Shown here one piece after another: positions 6,954 through 13,871 of a stretch of DNA of 15,181 bases. Both the position numbers and the translations under genes were made by a program. Each line of letters begins with the position of its first letter. The first letter of the stretch is position 1. Source of the stretch: Chloroflexi bacterium UBA6019 (GTDB lineage: Bacteria > Chloroflexota > Dormibacteria > Dormibacterales > Dormibacteraceae); NCBI GenBank assembly GCA_002427995.1, contig DIZV01000141.1, forward strand, positions 7,561 to 22,741. The letters are read 5' to 3'. The notes beneath the pieces were generated by a model. That model worked only from the letters and a program-made list of their open reading frames with translations. It did not search any database and was not told where the DNA came from.

Positions 6954-6973
6954 GCCCGGGTCGTTGCCCGGGT
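6954..6973. promoter_or_regulatory. Paired GCCCGGGT repeats between divergent genes
   Basis: GCCCGGGT occurs at 6954-6961 and again at 6966-6973, a 12-bp period close to one helical turn, in the 64-bp gap between the divergent CinA-like and ABC ATPase genes. Each copy contains the palindrome CCCGGG, so the pair can also fold as a 6-bp hairpin. Position suggests an operator controlling one or both directions; no regulator is identified. A TAGCCT hexamer (6984-6989), 11 nt before the TTG start of the ATPase, might be its -10. Confidence 0.3.
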
Positions 6974-7000
6974 GACTTTTCAGTAGCCTTTCCCTTCGCC

Positions 7001-7945
7001 TTGATCGAAGTCCAGGACCTGACCAAGAGCTATGGGCCGCGGCTGGCGGTCGATGGCATCAGCTTCTCGGTCCCCCGCGGGGAGATCCTCGGCTTCCTCG
7101 GCCCCAACGGTGCCGGCAAGTCGACCACCATGCGGATCCTCACCGGCTACCTCTCAGCCACCTCGGGCAGCGCCTCGATTGCCGGCTTCGACGTTTTCAG
7201 CAACCCGATCGAGGTCCGGCGGCGGATCGGCTACCTGCCCGAGAACAACCCGCTCTACAACGAGATGCGGGTCCGGGACTACCTGCGGCTCTGCTGCCGG
7301 CTGCGCGGCGTGGCGCCGGCGCGCCGGTCCGCGCGCGTCGATTACGCGCTCGAAGCCTGCGGGCTCCAGGAGCGCCGGCGGGACATCATCGGCCGGCTCT
7401 CCAAAGGGCTGCGCCAAAGGGTCGGGCTGGCGCAGGCTGTGGTCCACGACCCGGACCTCCTGATCCTCGACGAGCCGACCTCCGGCCTGGACCCCGCGCA
7501 GACCCGGGAGACGCGCGATCTGATTGTCGCCCTCGGCCGGGACCACACGGTGATCCTCTCCAGCCACATCCTGCCCGAGGTGAGCGCCACCTGCGAGCGG
7601 GTCGTGATCATCAACCGGGGAACCCTGGTGGCCGACGACCGGCCCGAAAATCTCGCTCGCCGGATGAGCGAAGGCCACGGCATCGACGTCGAGATGGCGG
7701 TCCGGGGGGACGTGGACGCCATTCGCAAGAAGCTCAAGAGCGTCAGGGGCCTGGACGCCGTCGACGTCCAGGAACTGGCTGGTGGGGAGTGCATGGTCAG
7801 GGTCCACAGCAGTGGGGACGACCCGCGGGAGGAGCTGGCGAAGGCGATCGTCAAGGGCGGCTTCGGCCTCCGCGAGCTCCATTCCCGGACTCTCAGCCTG
7901 GAGGATGTCTTCATCTCCCTGACGACCGAGGAGCCGCAGGTATGA
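7001..7945 (+). CDS. ABC transporter ATP-binding protein, GldA-like
   Basis: A 314-residue nucleotide-binding subunit that powers the adjacent ABC-2 permease at the cytoplasmic face of the membrane. Motifs: Walker A GPNGAGKST (34-42), the GYLPENNPLY stretch at the Q-loop position with Glu in place of the usual Gln (common in GldA-type ATPases), signature LSKGLRQR (from Leu133), Walker B LLILDEP with Asp157-Glu158, and His189 in SSHILPE. About 100 residues follow the ATPase core, as in GldA/CcmA-type exporters. The start is TTG 7001, because the family N-terminus (IEVQDLTKSYG) begins right after it; no clear ribosome-binding site is seen. The stop overlaps the next gene by 4 bp (ATGA). Confidence 0.92.
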   Translation: MIEVQDLTKSYGPRLAVDGISFSVPRGEILGFLGPNGAGKSTTMRILTGYLSATSGSASIAGFDVFSNPIEVRRRIGYLPENNPLYNEMRVRDYLRLCCRLRGVAPARRSARVDYALEACGLQERRRDIIGRLSKGLRQRVGLAQAVVHDPDLLILDEPTSGLDPAQTRETRDLIVALGRDHTVILSSHILPEVSATCERVVIINRGTLVADDRPENLARRMSEGHGIDVEMAVRGDVDAIRKKLKSVRGLDAVDVQELAGGECMVRVHSSGDDPREELAKAIVKGGFGLRELHSRTLSLEDVFISLTTEEPQV

Positions 7946-8856
7946 CCCGAGTGAGGAGGAAGCCGGCGGAGACGCTGGAGACGGTCGCAGCCCAGCCGGC
8001 AGGGTTGCCCGAGCCCCGGGCGGTGGTGGAGCCCCTGATCGTCGCGCCGGGGCCGCCGGCCGGCGCTCTCTACGACCCGCTCTTCGCGACCGGGCTGACC
8101 AAGGTCCTGGCGATAGCTGGGCGCGAGCTGGGCGGCTTCTTCGTCTCGCCGGTCGGCTGGGTGATAACGCCGATCGTGATCCTCGTCGTCTCCTACTTCG
8201 GCTATCTGCTGCCGTTGCTCGGCAGCCAACAGGCGACGATGGACAGCGTCTTCGGCCTGATCGCGTTCCTCCTGATCTTGCCGATCGTGCCGCTGACGAC
8301 GATGCGGGTGCTGGCGGAGGAGCGCCGCCAGGGCACCCTCGAGATGCTGCTGACCTCGCCCGTGCGTGACTGGGAGCTCGTCGTCGGCAAGTGGCTCGGC
8401 TCGCTCGCCTTCTTCGGCGCGATGTTCAGCTTCACCCTCGTTTACGTCGTTCTCTTCCTCGTCTACCTGCCCAAGGTGACCCTCCATCCGCTCGGATTTC
8501 CGATCACCATCGGGAACCTCGACTTCGGCCTCCTCCTCTCCGGCTACCTCGGCCTGCTCGCCCTGGGCGCATCCTTCATCGCCGTCGGGGTACTCTGCTC
8601 GAGCCTCACCCAGAACCAGATCGTGGCTGCCTTCCTCACCTTCGGGGCCCTGATCGTCATCTACTACTCGGGGCTGGCGGCGCAGTTCCTGACGCCGCCC
8701 TACGAGGGCTTTTTCAGCTATGTCGGCGCCTCCAACCGCTACGCCGGCTTCAGCCACGGCCAGATCGCGCTGAAGGACGTGGTCTACTTCCTCAGCCTCA
8801 CCGCCGGCTCGCTCTTCCTCGCGACCCGCGTCCTCGAGTCGAGGAAGTGGCGGTGA
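7942..8856 (+). CDS. ABC-2 type permease, GldF-like
   Basis: A 304-residue membrane subunit paired with the preceding ATPase. After a hydrophilic N-terminal extension of ~50 residues, rich in Pro and Ala, it has about six transmembrane helices. GRELGGFFVSPVGWVI, RVLAEERRQGTLEMLLTSPV (the cytoplasmic coupling segment) and the end DVVYFLSLTAGSLFLATRVL are typical of GldF-like and other ABC-2 permeases. The start ATG 7942 overlaps the ATPase stop (ATGA), and the stop overlaps the GldG-like start (GTGA), so the three subunits are translationally coupled. The transported substrate is unknown; gliding motility cannot be inferred from this gene alone. Confidence 0.9.
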   Translation: MTRVRRKPAETLETVAAQPAGLPEPRAVVEPLIVAPGPPAGALYDPLFATGLTKVLAIAGRELGGFFVSPVGWVITPIVILVVSYFGYLLPLLGSQQATMDSVFGLIAFLLILPIVPLTTMRVLAEERRQGTLEMLLTSPVRDWELVVGKWLGSLAFFGAMFSFTLVYVVLFLVYLPKVTLHPLGFPITIGNLDFGLLLSGYLGLLALGASFIAVGVLCSSLTQNQIVAAFLTFGALIVIYYSGLAAQFLTPPYEGFFSYVGASNRYAGFSHGQIALKDVVYFLSLTAGSLFLATRVLESRKWR

Positions 8857-10397
8857 ACGCCTGGGAGCGCCGGCTGGCCATTGCCGCCCTGGTTCTCGGA
8901 GTGGTCCTGCTCTTTTTCGGCGCTTCCAGCATCCTGGTCGAGCAGCGGCTCAACTCCGCCGCCTCCTATCCGCTGATCGCCGGCATTGCGCTTTTGATCT
9001 GCTATGCCATCCTCGACCCGACCGCCGTCCGGGACCTCGTCTCCAGCCGCCGCTCCCGGTTCGGCACCCTCAGCGTGGTCGTCACCGCGATCGTCCTCGG
9101 GATCGTGGTGATGGGCAACGTGCTCGCCGCCCGCAGCACCCAGTCCCTCGACCTCACGCGCTATAAGGTGAACACCCTCGCGCCGGAGTCGATCCAGGTC
9201 ACCCGGCGGCTCGACTCCGACGCTCGGGTGACGCTCTGGGACAACAACTCCGATCCGTCCCTGACCACGGCGACCAATCTCCTCTCCCGTTACCAGGCGA
9301 TCTCCCGACACTTCAAGGTCGCCGTCACCGATCCCAACTTCGACCCCGCGAGCGCCCGCGCCCAGGGCGTTTCGTCGCTCGACGTCATCGTCATCCAGTA
9401 CCACGGTAAGAGCCAGATCCTGAGCGCCGGAGCGCAGGGTGAGCAGGACGTCACGGCGGCGCTCCTGCGCCTTGAATCGAGCCGCACCCCGCAGGTCTGC
9501 TGGGTCGGTGGCGACGGTGAGGTCGACCTCAAGAACACCGACTCCATCCAGGGGTACTCGGCCGCCGCGGACCAGATCATCAAAAACAACTACACGGTCA
9601 AGGACCTGATCCTGGCGGCGGCCACCACCGTCCCCGGCGATTGCGAGATCGTCGCCATTGTCGGCCCGACCAAGCAGCTGCCCGACTCCGCGGTCCAGGC
9701 TCTGACCGACTACCTCAAGGGTGGAGGCCGGGTGCTGCTCGCGGTGGATCCCTGGCGGGATGCGGCCGTGACCTCGCGCTACAACTCGGCGCTGACCGCC
9801 TATGGACTCACCTTCAGCGGGGGCCTGGCCGTCCCCGATGCGGCCCACGCCGCCCGGGGCGAGCCGACCGCGGTGGCGGTGATCCAGTACGGCGGCTCAC
9901 CGATCGCCAAGGGCCTTTCCAACAGCGTCTCCTTCTTCCCCGAGACGACGACCATCGACGCCACGACGACCGCCGATGTGACCCAGACGCCGGTCGCCCG
10001 GACCACGGCCGAGTCCTACCTGATCACTGTCCCGCGCCAGCCTCCATTCTCGCAACAGGCAGGCGACAAGCAGGGGCCGTTCACGATCATGGAGACGGCT
10101 GAGCTGGCGCCGACCGGAGGGAAGAAGTCCCGCGTCGTCCTGGTCGGCACCGGGGCGTTCGCCGAGAATGAGGTGCTCCAGGCGCAGGACGTCAACGTCC
10201 AGCTCCTGACGGCGTCGCTGAACTACCTGACCGAGCAGGAATCGCTGATCTCGATCCCGCCCAAGCCCAGCAGCACCCAGTCCCTGAGCCTCACCCAGGA
10301 GCAGCAGAACCTGAACCTCTGGATCACCCTGATCGCCCTCCCCCTGCTCGTCATCAGCGGCGGTCTGGCCGTCTGGTGGCGCCGCCGGCTGGCCTGA
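8853..10397 (+). CDS. GldG family ABC auxiliary protein
   Basis: A 514-residue membrane-anchored protein of the GldG/ABC-type auxiliary family. Two hydrophobic segments (~8-29 and ~40-56) and a third (~72-95) precede a large, probably extracytoplasmic domain starting at about LDLTRYKVNTLAPESIQVTR; a final transmembrane helix (~489-508) ends in WWRRRLA. The soluble region includes the stretch DSAVQALTDYLKGGGRVLLAVDP, characteristic of the family. In Bacteroidota GldA, GldF and GldG together are required for gliding; elsewhere such trios are widespread with unknown cargo. Start GTG 8853 overlaps the permease stop by 4 bp; a longer upstream reading in this frame is only the permease shadow. Length is close to family norms. 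Confidence 0.88.
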   Translation: MNAWERRLAIAALVLGVVLLFFGASSILVEQRLNSAASYPLIAGIALLICYAILDPTAVRDLVSSRRSRFGTLSVVVTAIVLGIVVMGNVLAARSTQSLDLTRYKVNTLAPESIQVTRRLDSDARVTLWDNNSDPSLTTATNLLSRYQAISRHFKVAVTDPNFDPASARAQGVSSLDVIVIQYHGKSQILSAGAQGEQDVTAALLRLESSRTPQVCWVGGDGEVDLKNTDSIQGYSAAADQIIKNNYTVKDLILAAATTVPGDCEIVAIVGPTKQLPDSAVQALTDYLKGGGRVLLAVDPWRDAAVTSRYNSALTAYGLTFSGGLAVPDAAHAARGEPTAVAVIQYGGSPIAKGLSNSVSFFPETTTIDATTTADVTQTPVARTTAESYLITVPRQPPFSQQAGDKQGPFTIMETAELAPTGGKKSRVVLVGTGAFAENEVLQAQDVNVQLLTASLNYLTEQESLISIPPKPSSTQSLSLTQEQQNLNLWITLIALPLLVISGGLAVWWRRRLA

Positions 10398-10410
10398 ACC
10401 GCCGCCGCCC

Positions 10411-10983
10411 TTGGTCAGCTGGAAAGCCGCCGCCCTGCTCGCCGCGGTCCTGGTCGCCCTCGCTGTCTATGCGCTGCAGAGCCGGCCCCACCCGGCCGCT
10501 CCCCCGAGCACCGCCTCGCTGCTGCCCTGCGACATCCTCGGTACGGTTGACATCCGCATCGCCGGGGCCGCCGGCAGGGTGGTGGAGGCAGGTCGGGTGG
10601 CCGCCGGCCAGGAGTGGCGGCTGGTCCTGCCCAGCCCTGGCCCGGCGGACGGAGCCGCCCTCGACGGGGTTCTCACGGCCGCTTCTCAGCTGCGGGCGAG
10701 CGACACCCTGAAAGCTGCCCCAACCGGCCCGGCCCTCGGCCTCGACCCCCCTCGCCTCACCGTCTCCTGCACGTTGGCCCGGGGCCGTTCGTATACGCTA
10801 TCGATCGGCGGCCAGAACTTCGACGGCAGCGGCGATTACGCGCGCGTGAGCGGTGACAGCCGGGTGCTCGTCATCCCGTCCGCCACGGTGGCAAAGTTCG
10901 AGGGAATCCTGGACCAGCCGCCGGTCCGGCCGTCCCCATCACCTTCGGGCAGCGTGAGCCCGAGTGCAATTCCGTCCCCCTAA
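10411..10983 (+). CDS. Short DUF4340 domain-containing protein
   Basis: A 190-residue protein starting at TTG 10411, 13 nt after the GldG-like stop. Residues ~6-22 form a signal anchor, so the rest is probably outside the cytoplasm. The middle (roughly residues 105-160) contains GLDPPRLTVSCTL, YTLSIGGQ and DYARVSGDSRVLVIPSATV, matching the repeating pattern of DUF4340, a domain commonly found directly after GldG-like genes. It appears to carry one copy, whereas many DUF4340 proteins are longer with several. A Ser/Pro-rich tail of ~20 residues follows and might span cell wall material. Function is unknown; conserved position implies it works with the transporter. The pyrophosphatase starts 26 nt downstream. 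Confidence 0.8.
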   Translation: MVSWKAAALLAAVLVALAVYALQSRPHPAAPPSTASLLPCDILGTVDIRIAGAAGRVVEAGRVAAGQEWRLVLPSPGPADGAALDGVLTAASQLRASDTLKAAPTGPALGLDPPRLTVSCTLARGRSYTLSIGGQNFDGSGDYARVSGDSRVLVIPSATVAKFEGILDQPPVRPSPSPSGSVSPSAIPSP

Positions 10984-11009
10984 CGGCGACGTAGCGAAGA
11001 GGAAGAAGA

Positions 11010-13049
11010 ATGGATTCGACAGTGCTCCTGGCGCTCGGCGCCGGCGTCCTTGCCGTGCTCTGGGCGATCGTCCTGACCGTGCTGGTTCTGCGCCAGCCGC
11101 CCGGAAATGCCCGGATGATCGAGATCGCGGGCGCCATCCAGGAGGGCGCCAGCGCCTACCTCAACCGGCAGTACATCGTCATCGCCGGCATCGGCGCGGC
11201 GATCGCGATCGTCATCTTCTTCGCCCTCGGTTGGGAGACGGCGGTGCTCTACGTGATCGGCGCCGTCCTCAGCGCCGCGGCGGGATACGTCGGCATGAAC
11301 GTCGCCGTGCGCTCCAACCTGCGCACCGCTGAAGCCGCTCGGAGCGGCCTCAACGCCGCTCTCAGCGTCGCCTTCCGGGGCGGCGCCGTGACCGGCATGA
11401 TGGTCGTCGGCCTCGGGCTGCTCGGAGTCGCCGGTGGCTACCTGCTCTTCAAGAGCCCGGATCACCTGGTCGGCCTCGCCTTCGGCGCCAGCCTGGTCTC
11501 GGTCTTCGCCCGGCTGGGCGGCGGTATCTACACCAAGGCGGCCGACGTCGGCGCGGACCTGGTCGGCAAGCTCGAGGCCGGGATTCCCGAGGACGATCCG
11601 CGCAACGCGGCGGTGATCGCCGACAACGTCGGTGACAACGTCGGCGACTGCGCCGGGATGGCGGCCGACCTCTTCGAGACCTACGCCGTGACCATGATCG
11701 CAGCCATCCTGCTCGGTTCGCTCCTCTTCAAGGCGGAGCCGGGCTGGATCGTCTATCCCCTCCTGCTCGGCGGCGCCTCGATCATCGGCTCGGTGATCGG
11801 GACCCTTCTGGTCAGGGTCTACTGGAAGGGCTGGATCATGGGCTCGCTCTACGTCGGGCTCATCGCAGCGGCGGTGATCTCGATCGGGCTCTTCTACCTG
11901 ATCACGGCCAACTTCGTGAGCGGCAACCAGTTCGCCGGGGCGGTCCGGGGCGGCGTCAACGACCCGGCCAACCTGTTCTGGTGCGGCGTTATCGGCGTCG
12001 TCATCACGATCCTGATCGTGGCCATCACCGAGTACTTCACCGAGACCCGTTACACGCCGGTGCGACTCATCGCTCGCGCCTCCGAGACCGGCCACGCGAC
12101 CAACATCATCGCGGGCCAGGCGATCGGGATGATGGCGACCGCCCTGCCCGTGCTCACGATCGGCGTCGGCATCATCTTCAGCTACAACCTGGGCGGCCTC
12201 TACGGCATCGCGATCGCCGCGGTCGGCATGCTCTCAATGACCGGCATCGTGGTCGCGATCGACTCCTACGGGCCGATCACCGACAACGCGGGCGGCATCG
12301 CCGAGATGGCCGAGCTTCCCGAGGAGGTGCGCGGCATCACCGATCCCCTCGACGCGGTCGGCAACACCACCAAGGCGGTGACCAAGGGCTACGCGATCGG
12401 CTCGGCCGGCCTCGCCGCCCTGGTCCTTTTCGCCTCCTACACCCAGGAGCTGACCAAGGCAACCGGGCACATCTACAAGTTCGACCTCTCCAACCCGTCG
12501 GTGATCGTCGGACTCTTCCTGGGCGGCATCCTGCCCTTCCTGTTCGGGTCGCTGGCGATGCTCGCCGTCGGCCGGGCCGGGGGCCTGGTCGTCGAGGAGG
12601 TCCGCCGCCAGTTCCGGGAGGACCCGGGGATCATGGCCGGCACCTCGCGCCCCGAATACGGCCGCGCCGTCGCCATCGTCACTGCCGCAGCCCAGAAGGA
12701 GATGATCATCCCCGGCATCATCCCGGTCGCCGCACCGCTCCTGGTCGGCTTCATCCTCGGGCCCGTGGCACTCGGTGGGATGCTGGTCGGCGCGATCGTC
12801 ACCGGTCTTTTCCTGGCCCTTCAGATGACCTCGGGCGGGGCCGCATGGGACAACGCGAAGAAGTACATCGAGGAAGGGAACCTGGGTGGCAAGGGCTCCG
12901 AGGCCCACAAGGCGGCGGTGACCGGCGACACCGTCGGCGATCCCAACAAGGACACTGCGGGCCCGGCCATCAACCCGATGATCAAGGTCGTCAACATCAT
13001 CGCGATCCTGATCGCGGCATCAGTCGCCGCCCACTCGCTGCTGCACTAG
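11010..13049 (+). CDS. hppA: Membrane-bound H+-translocating pyrophosphatase, K+-independent type
   Basis: A 679-residue integral membrane pump with about 16 hydrophobic segments; it hydrolyses cytoplasmic pyrophosphate and drives protons across the membrane. Signature motifs: DVGADLVGK (179-187), the acidic cluster from EDDPRN (194) through DNVGDNVGDCAGMAADLFE, ending at Glu223, and GDTVGDPNKD (639-648); these bind Mg-PPi. The loop GNTTKAVTKG has Lys455 and Thr458, the residue pair known to mark K+-independent enzymes, where K+-dependent ones carry alanines. Start ATG 11010 has a clear purine-rich ribosome-binding site (AGAGGA, 10998-11003). The gene follows the DUF4340 gene by 26 nt and probably belongs to the same transcript. 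A strong hairpin begins 30 nt after the stop. Confidence 0.96.
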   Translation: MDSTVLLALGAGVLAVLWAIVLTVLVLRQPPGNARMIEIAGAIQEGASAYLNRQYIVIAGIGAAIAIVIFFALGWETAVLYVIGAVLSAAAGYVGMNVAVRSNLRTAEAARSGLNAALSVAFRGGAVTGMMVVGLGLLGVAGGYLLFKSPDHLVGLAFGASLVSVFARLGGGIYTKAADVGADLVGKLEAGIPEDDPRNAAVIADNVGDNVGDCAGMAADLFETYAVTMIAAILLGSLLFKAEPGWIVYPLLLGGASIIGSVIGTLLVRVYWKGWIMGSLYVGLIAAAVISIGLFYLITANFVSGNQFAGAVRGGVNDPANLFWCGVIGVVITILIVAITEYFTETRYTPVRLIARASETGHATNIIAGQAIGMMATALPVLTIGVGIIFSYNLGGLYGIAIAAVGMLSMTGIVVAIDSYGPITDNAGGIAEMAELPEEVRGITDPLDAVGNTTKAVTKGYAIGSAGLAALVLFASYTQELTKATGHIYKFDLSNPSVIVGLFLGGILPFLFGSLAMLAVGRAGGLVVEEVRRQFREDPGIMAGTSRPEYGRAVAIVTAAAQKEMIIPGIIPVAAPLLVGFILGPVALGGMLVGAIVTGLFLALQMTSGGAAWDNAKKYIEEGNLGGKGSEAHKAAVTGDTVGDPNKDTAGPAINPMIKVVNIIAILIAASVAAHSLLH

Positions 13050-13064
13050 TAGATTCAGGCGGCG

Positions 13065-13505
13065 ATGCCCGCCACCCGCGCGAAGCCGGCCCCCGTCCCC
13101 GTTCCGGGCCGGCTTCGCCGTTTCGTCCTCCTCGAGCTGCCCGGCTGGCTGATCCTCGCGGTCGGCGTCGCCTACGCGATATCCGCCGAGGGCGGAGCGG
13201 TGGTGGTCTTCTTCCAGGCGGTGCTGGTCTCGGCGGCCCTCGCCTGGCTGGCCGGCGGCCGGGCGGGGGCGATGCAGCTCTCGAGCCTCCTCTTTGGCTG
13301 GGCGGCGGGGACGATGGCGATGTTCAACCTCCTCTCCTTCGGGTCGATCGGCATCTTCCTGCTGCCGGTCACGGCTTACGTGCTGGTCGTCCTGGTCCTC
13401 CTCCAATCGTCACGCCGGCCCCGGGCGGCGGTGGCGGCGGTGGCAGGGATCGCCATCGCCGCTCTCCTCCAGCTGCTCTTCCTCGGCTTGGGCCGGGCCA
13501 CCTAG
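13065..13505 (+). CDS. Small membrane protein, function unknown
   Basis: A 146-residue hydrophobic protein with about four predicted helices (around residues 22-40, 44-63, 77-112 in one or two passes, 118-140) and a basic, Pro-rich N-terminus. I do not recognise a family. ATG 13065 lies 15 nt after the pyrophosphatase stop and lacks a clear ribosome-binding site. Codons 6-18 are built from a 13-bp inverted repeat that looks like the pyrophosphatase terminator, so the first ~20 residues may not be translated as drawn. No other canonical in-frame start exists before the GTG codons near 13200, which would cut the first helix. The steady hydrophobic pattern argues that the downstream coding frame is real. 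Confidence 0.6.
   Translation: MPATRAKPAPVPVPGRLRRFVLLELPGWLILAVGVAYAISAEGGAVVVFFQAVLVSAALAWLAGGRAGAMQLSSLLFGWAAGTMAMFNLLSFGSIGIFLLPVTAYVLVVLVLLQSSRRPRAAVAAVAGIAIAALLQLLFLGLGRAT
13080..13118 (+). terminator. Strong hairpin, probable hppA terminator, overlapping the next gene's start
   Basis: A perfect 13-bp inverted repeat: GCGAAGCCGGCCC (13080-13092) and GGGCCGGCTTCGC (13106-13118) around a 13-nt loop, followed by CGTTTCGTC. This is the usual form of high-GC intrinsic terminators with a degenerate T-run, and its place 30 nt past the pyrophosphatase stop fits. It lies wholly inside the 5' end of the 13065-13505 reading frame, so it could instead act as an attenuator for that gene. Confidence 0.55.
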
Positions 13506-13538
13506 ACTGTCGTTCAAGGGGGAGGTGCTTTCAGTCCG

Positions 13539-13871
13539 ATGGATGACTACAGCAAGGAGATCGGCGACCTCGAACGGGAGGTGGAGCGGCTGGTCGAGGC
13601 TGAGGGCGAACCTCAGGAGATCGCGGAGCTGACGATGCAGATCCGCGTCCTGAAGGCGCTTTACGAGCAGGCGACGACCCTCTTCGAGCAGGGCCGCTCG
13701 GACGCCGACCTGAAGCGGCAGCTGATCATTCGCGGCTATGGCGAATGGACGCTCGACAATGTCTACGCGTTCGTCTTCGAGGCGGCGGTCGACCTCCCCG
13801 ACATCGAGCCCAGGGCCTTCGTCCAGGGCATTTCCCACACTGACTTCGCAAGCCTCCTGATCGCGTCCTGA
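13539..13871 (+). CDS. Hypothetical 110-residue protein upstream of the aryl-CoA ligase
   Basis: I do not recognise a family. Residues ~5-50 are charged and heptad-like (LEREVERLVEAEGEPQE, then IRVLKALYEQATTLFEQ), predicting a coiled coil or helical bundle; the second half is mixed, ends in FASLLIAS, and has no membrane segment, signal peptide or cysteine. The product is acidic, so probably cytosolic. Start ATG 13539 follows a strong GGGGGAGG (13518-13525), at a rather long 13-nt spacing. TAGACT (13503-13508), inside the preceding gene's end, could be a -10. The stop TGA is directly followed by the ligase ATG, so the two are very likely coupled and may act together. Confidence 0.75.
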   Translation: MDDYSKEIGDLEREVERLVEAEGEPQEIAELTMQIRVLKALYEQATTLFEQGRSDADLKRQLIIRGYGEWTLDNVYAFVFEAAVDLPDIEPRAFVQGISHTDFASLLIAS

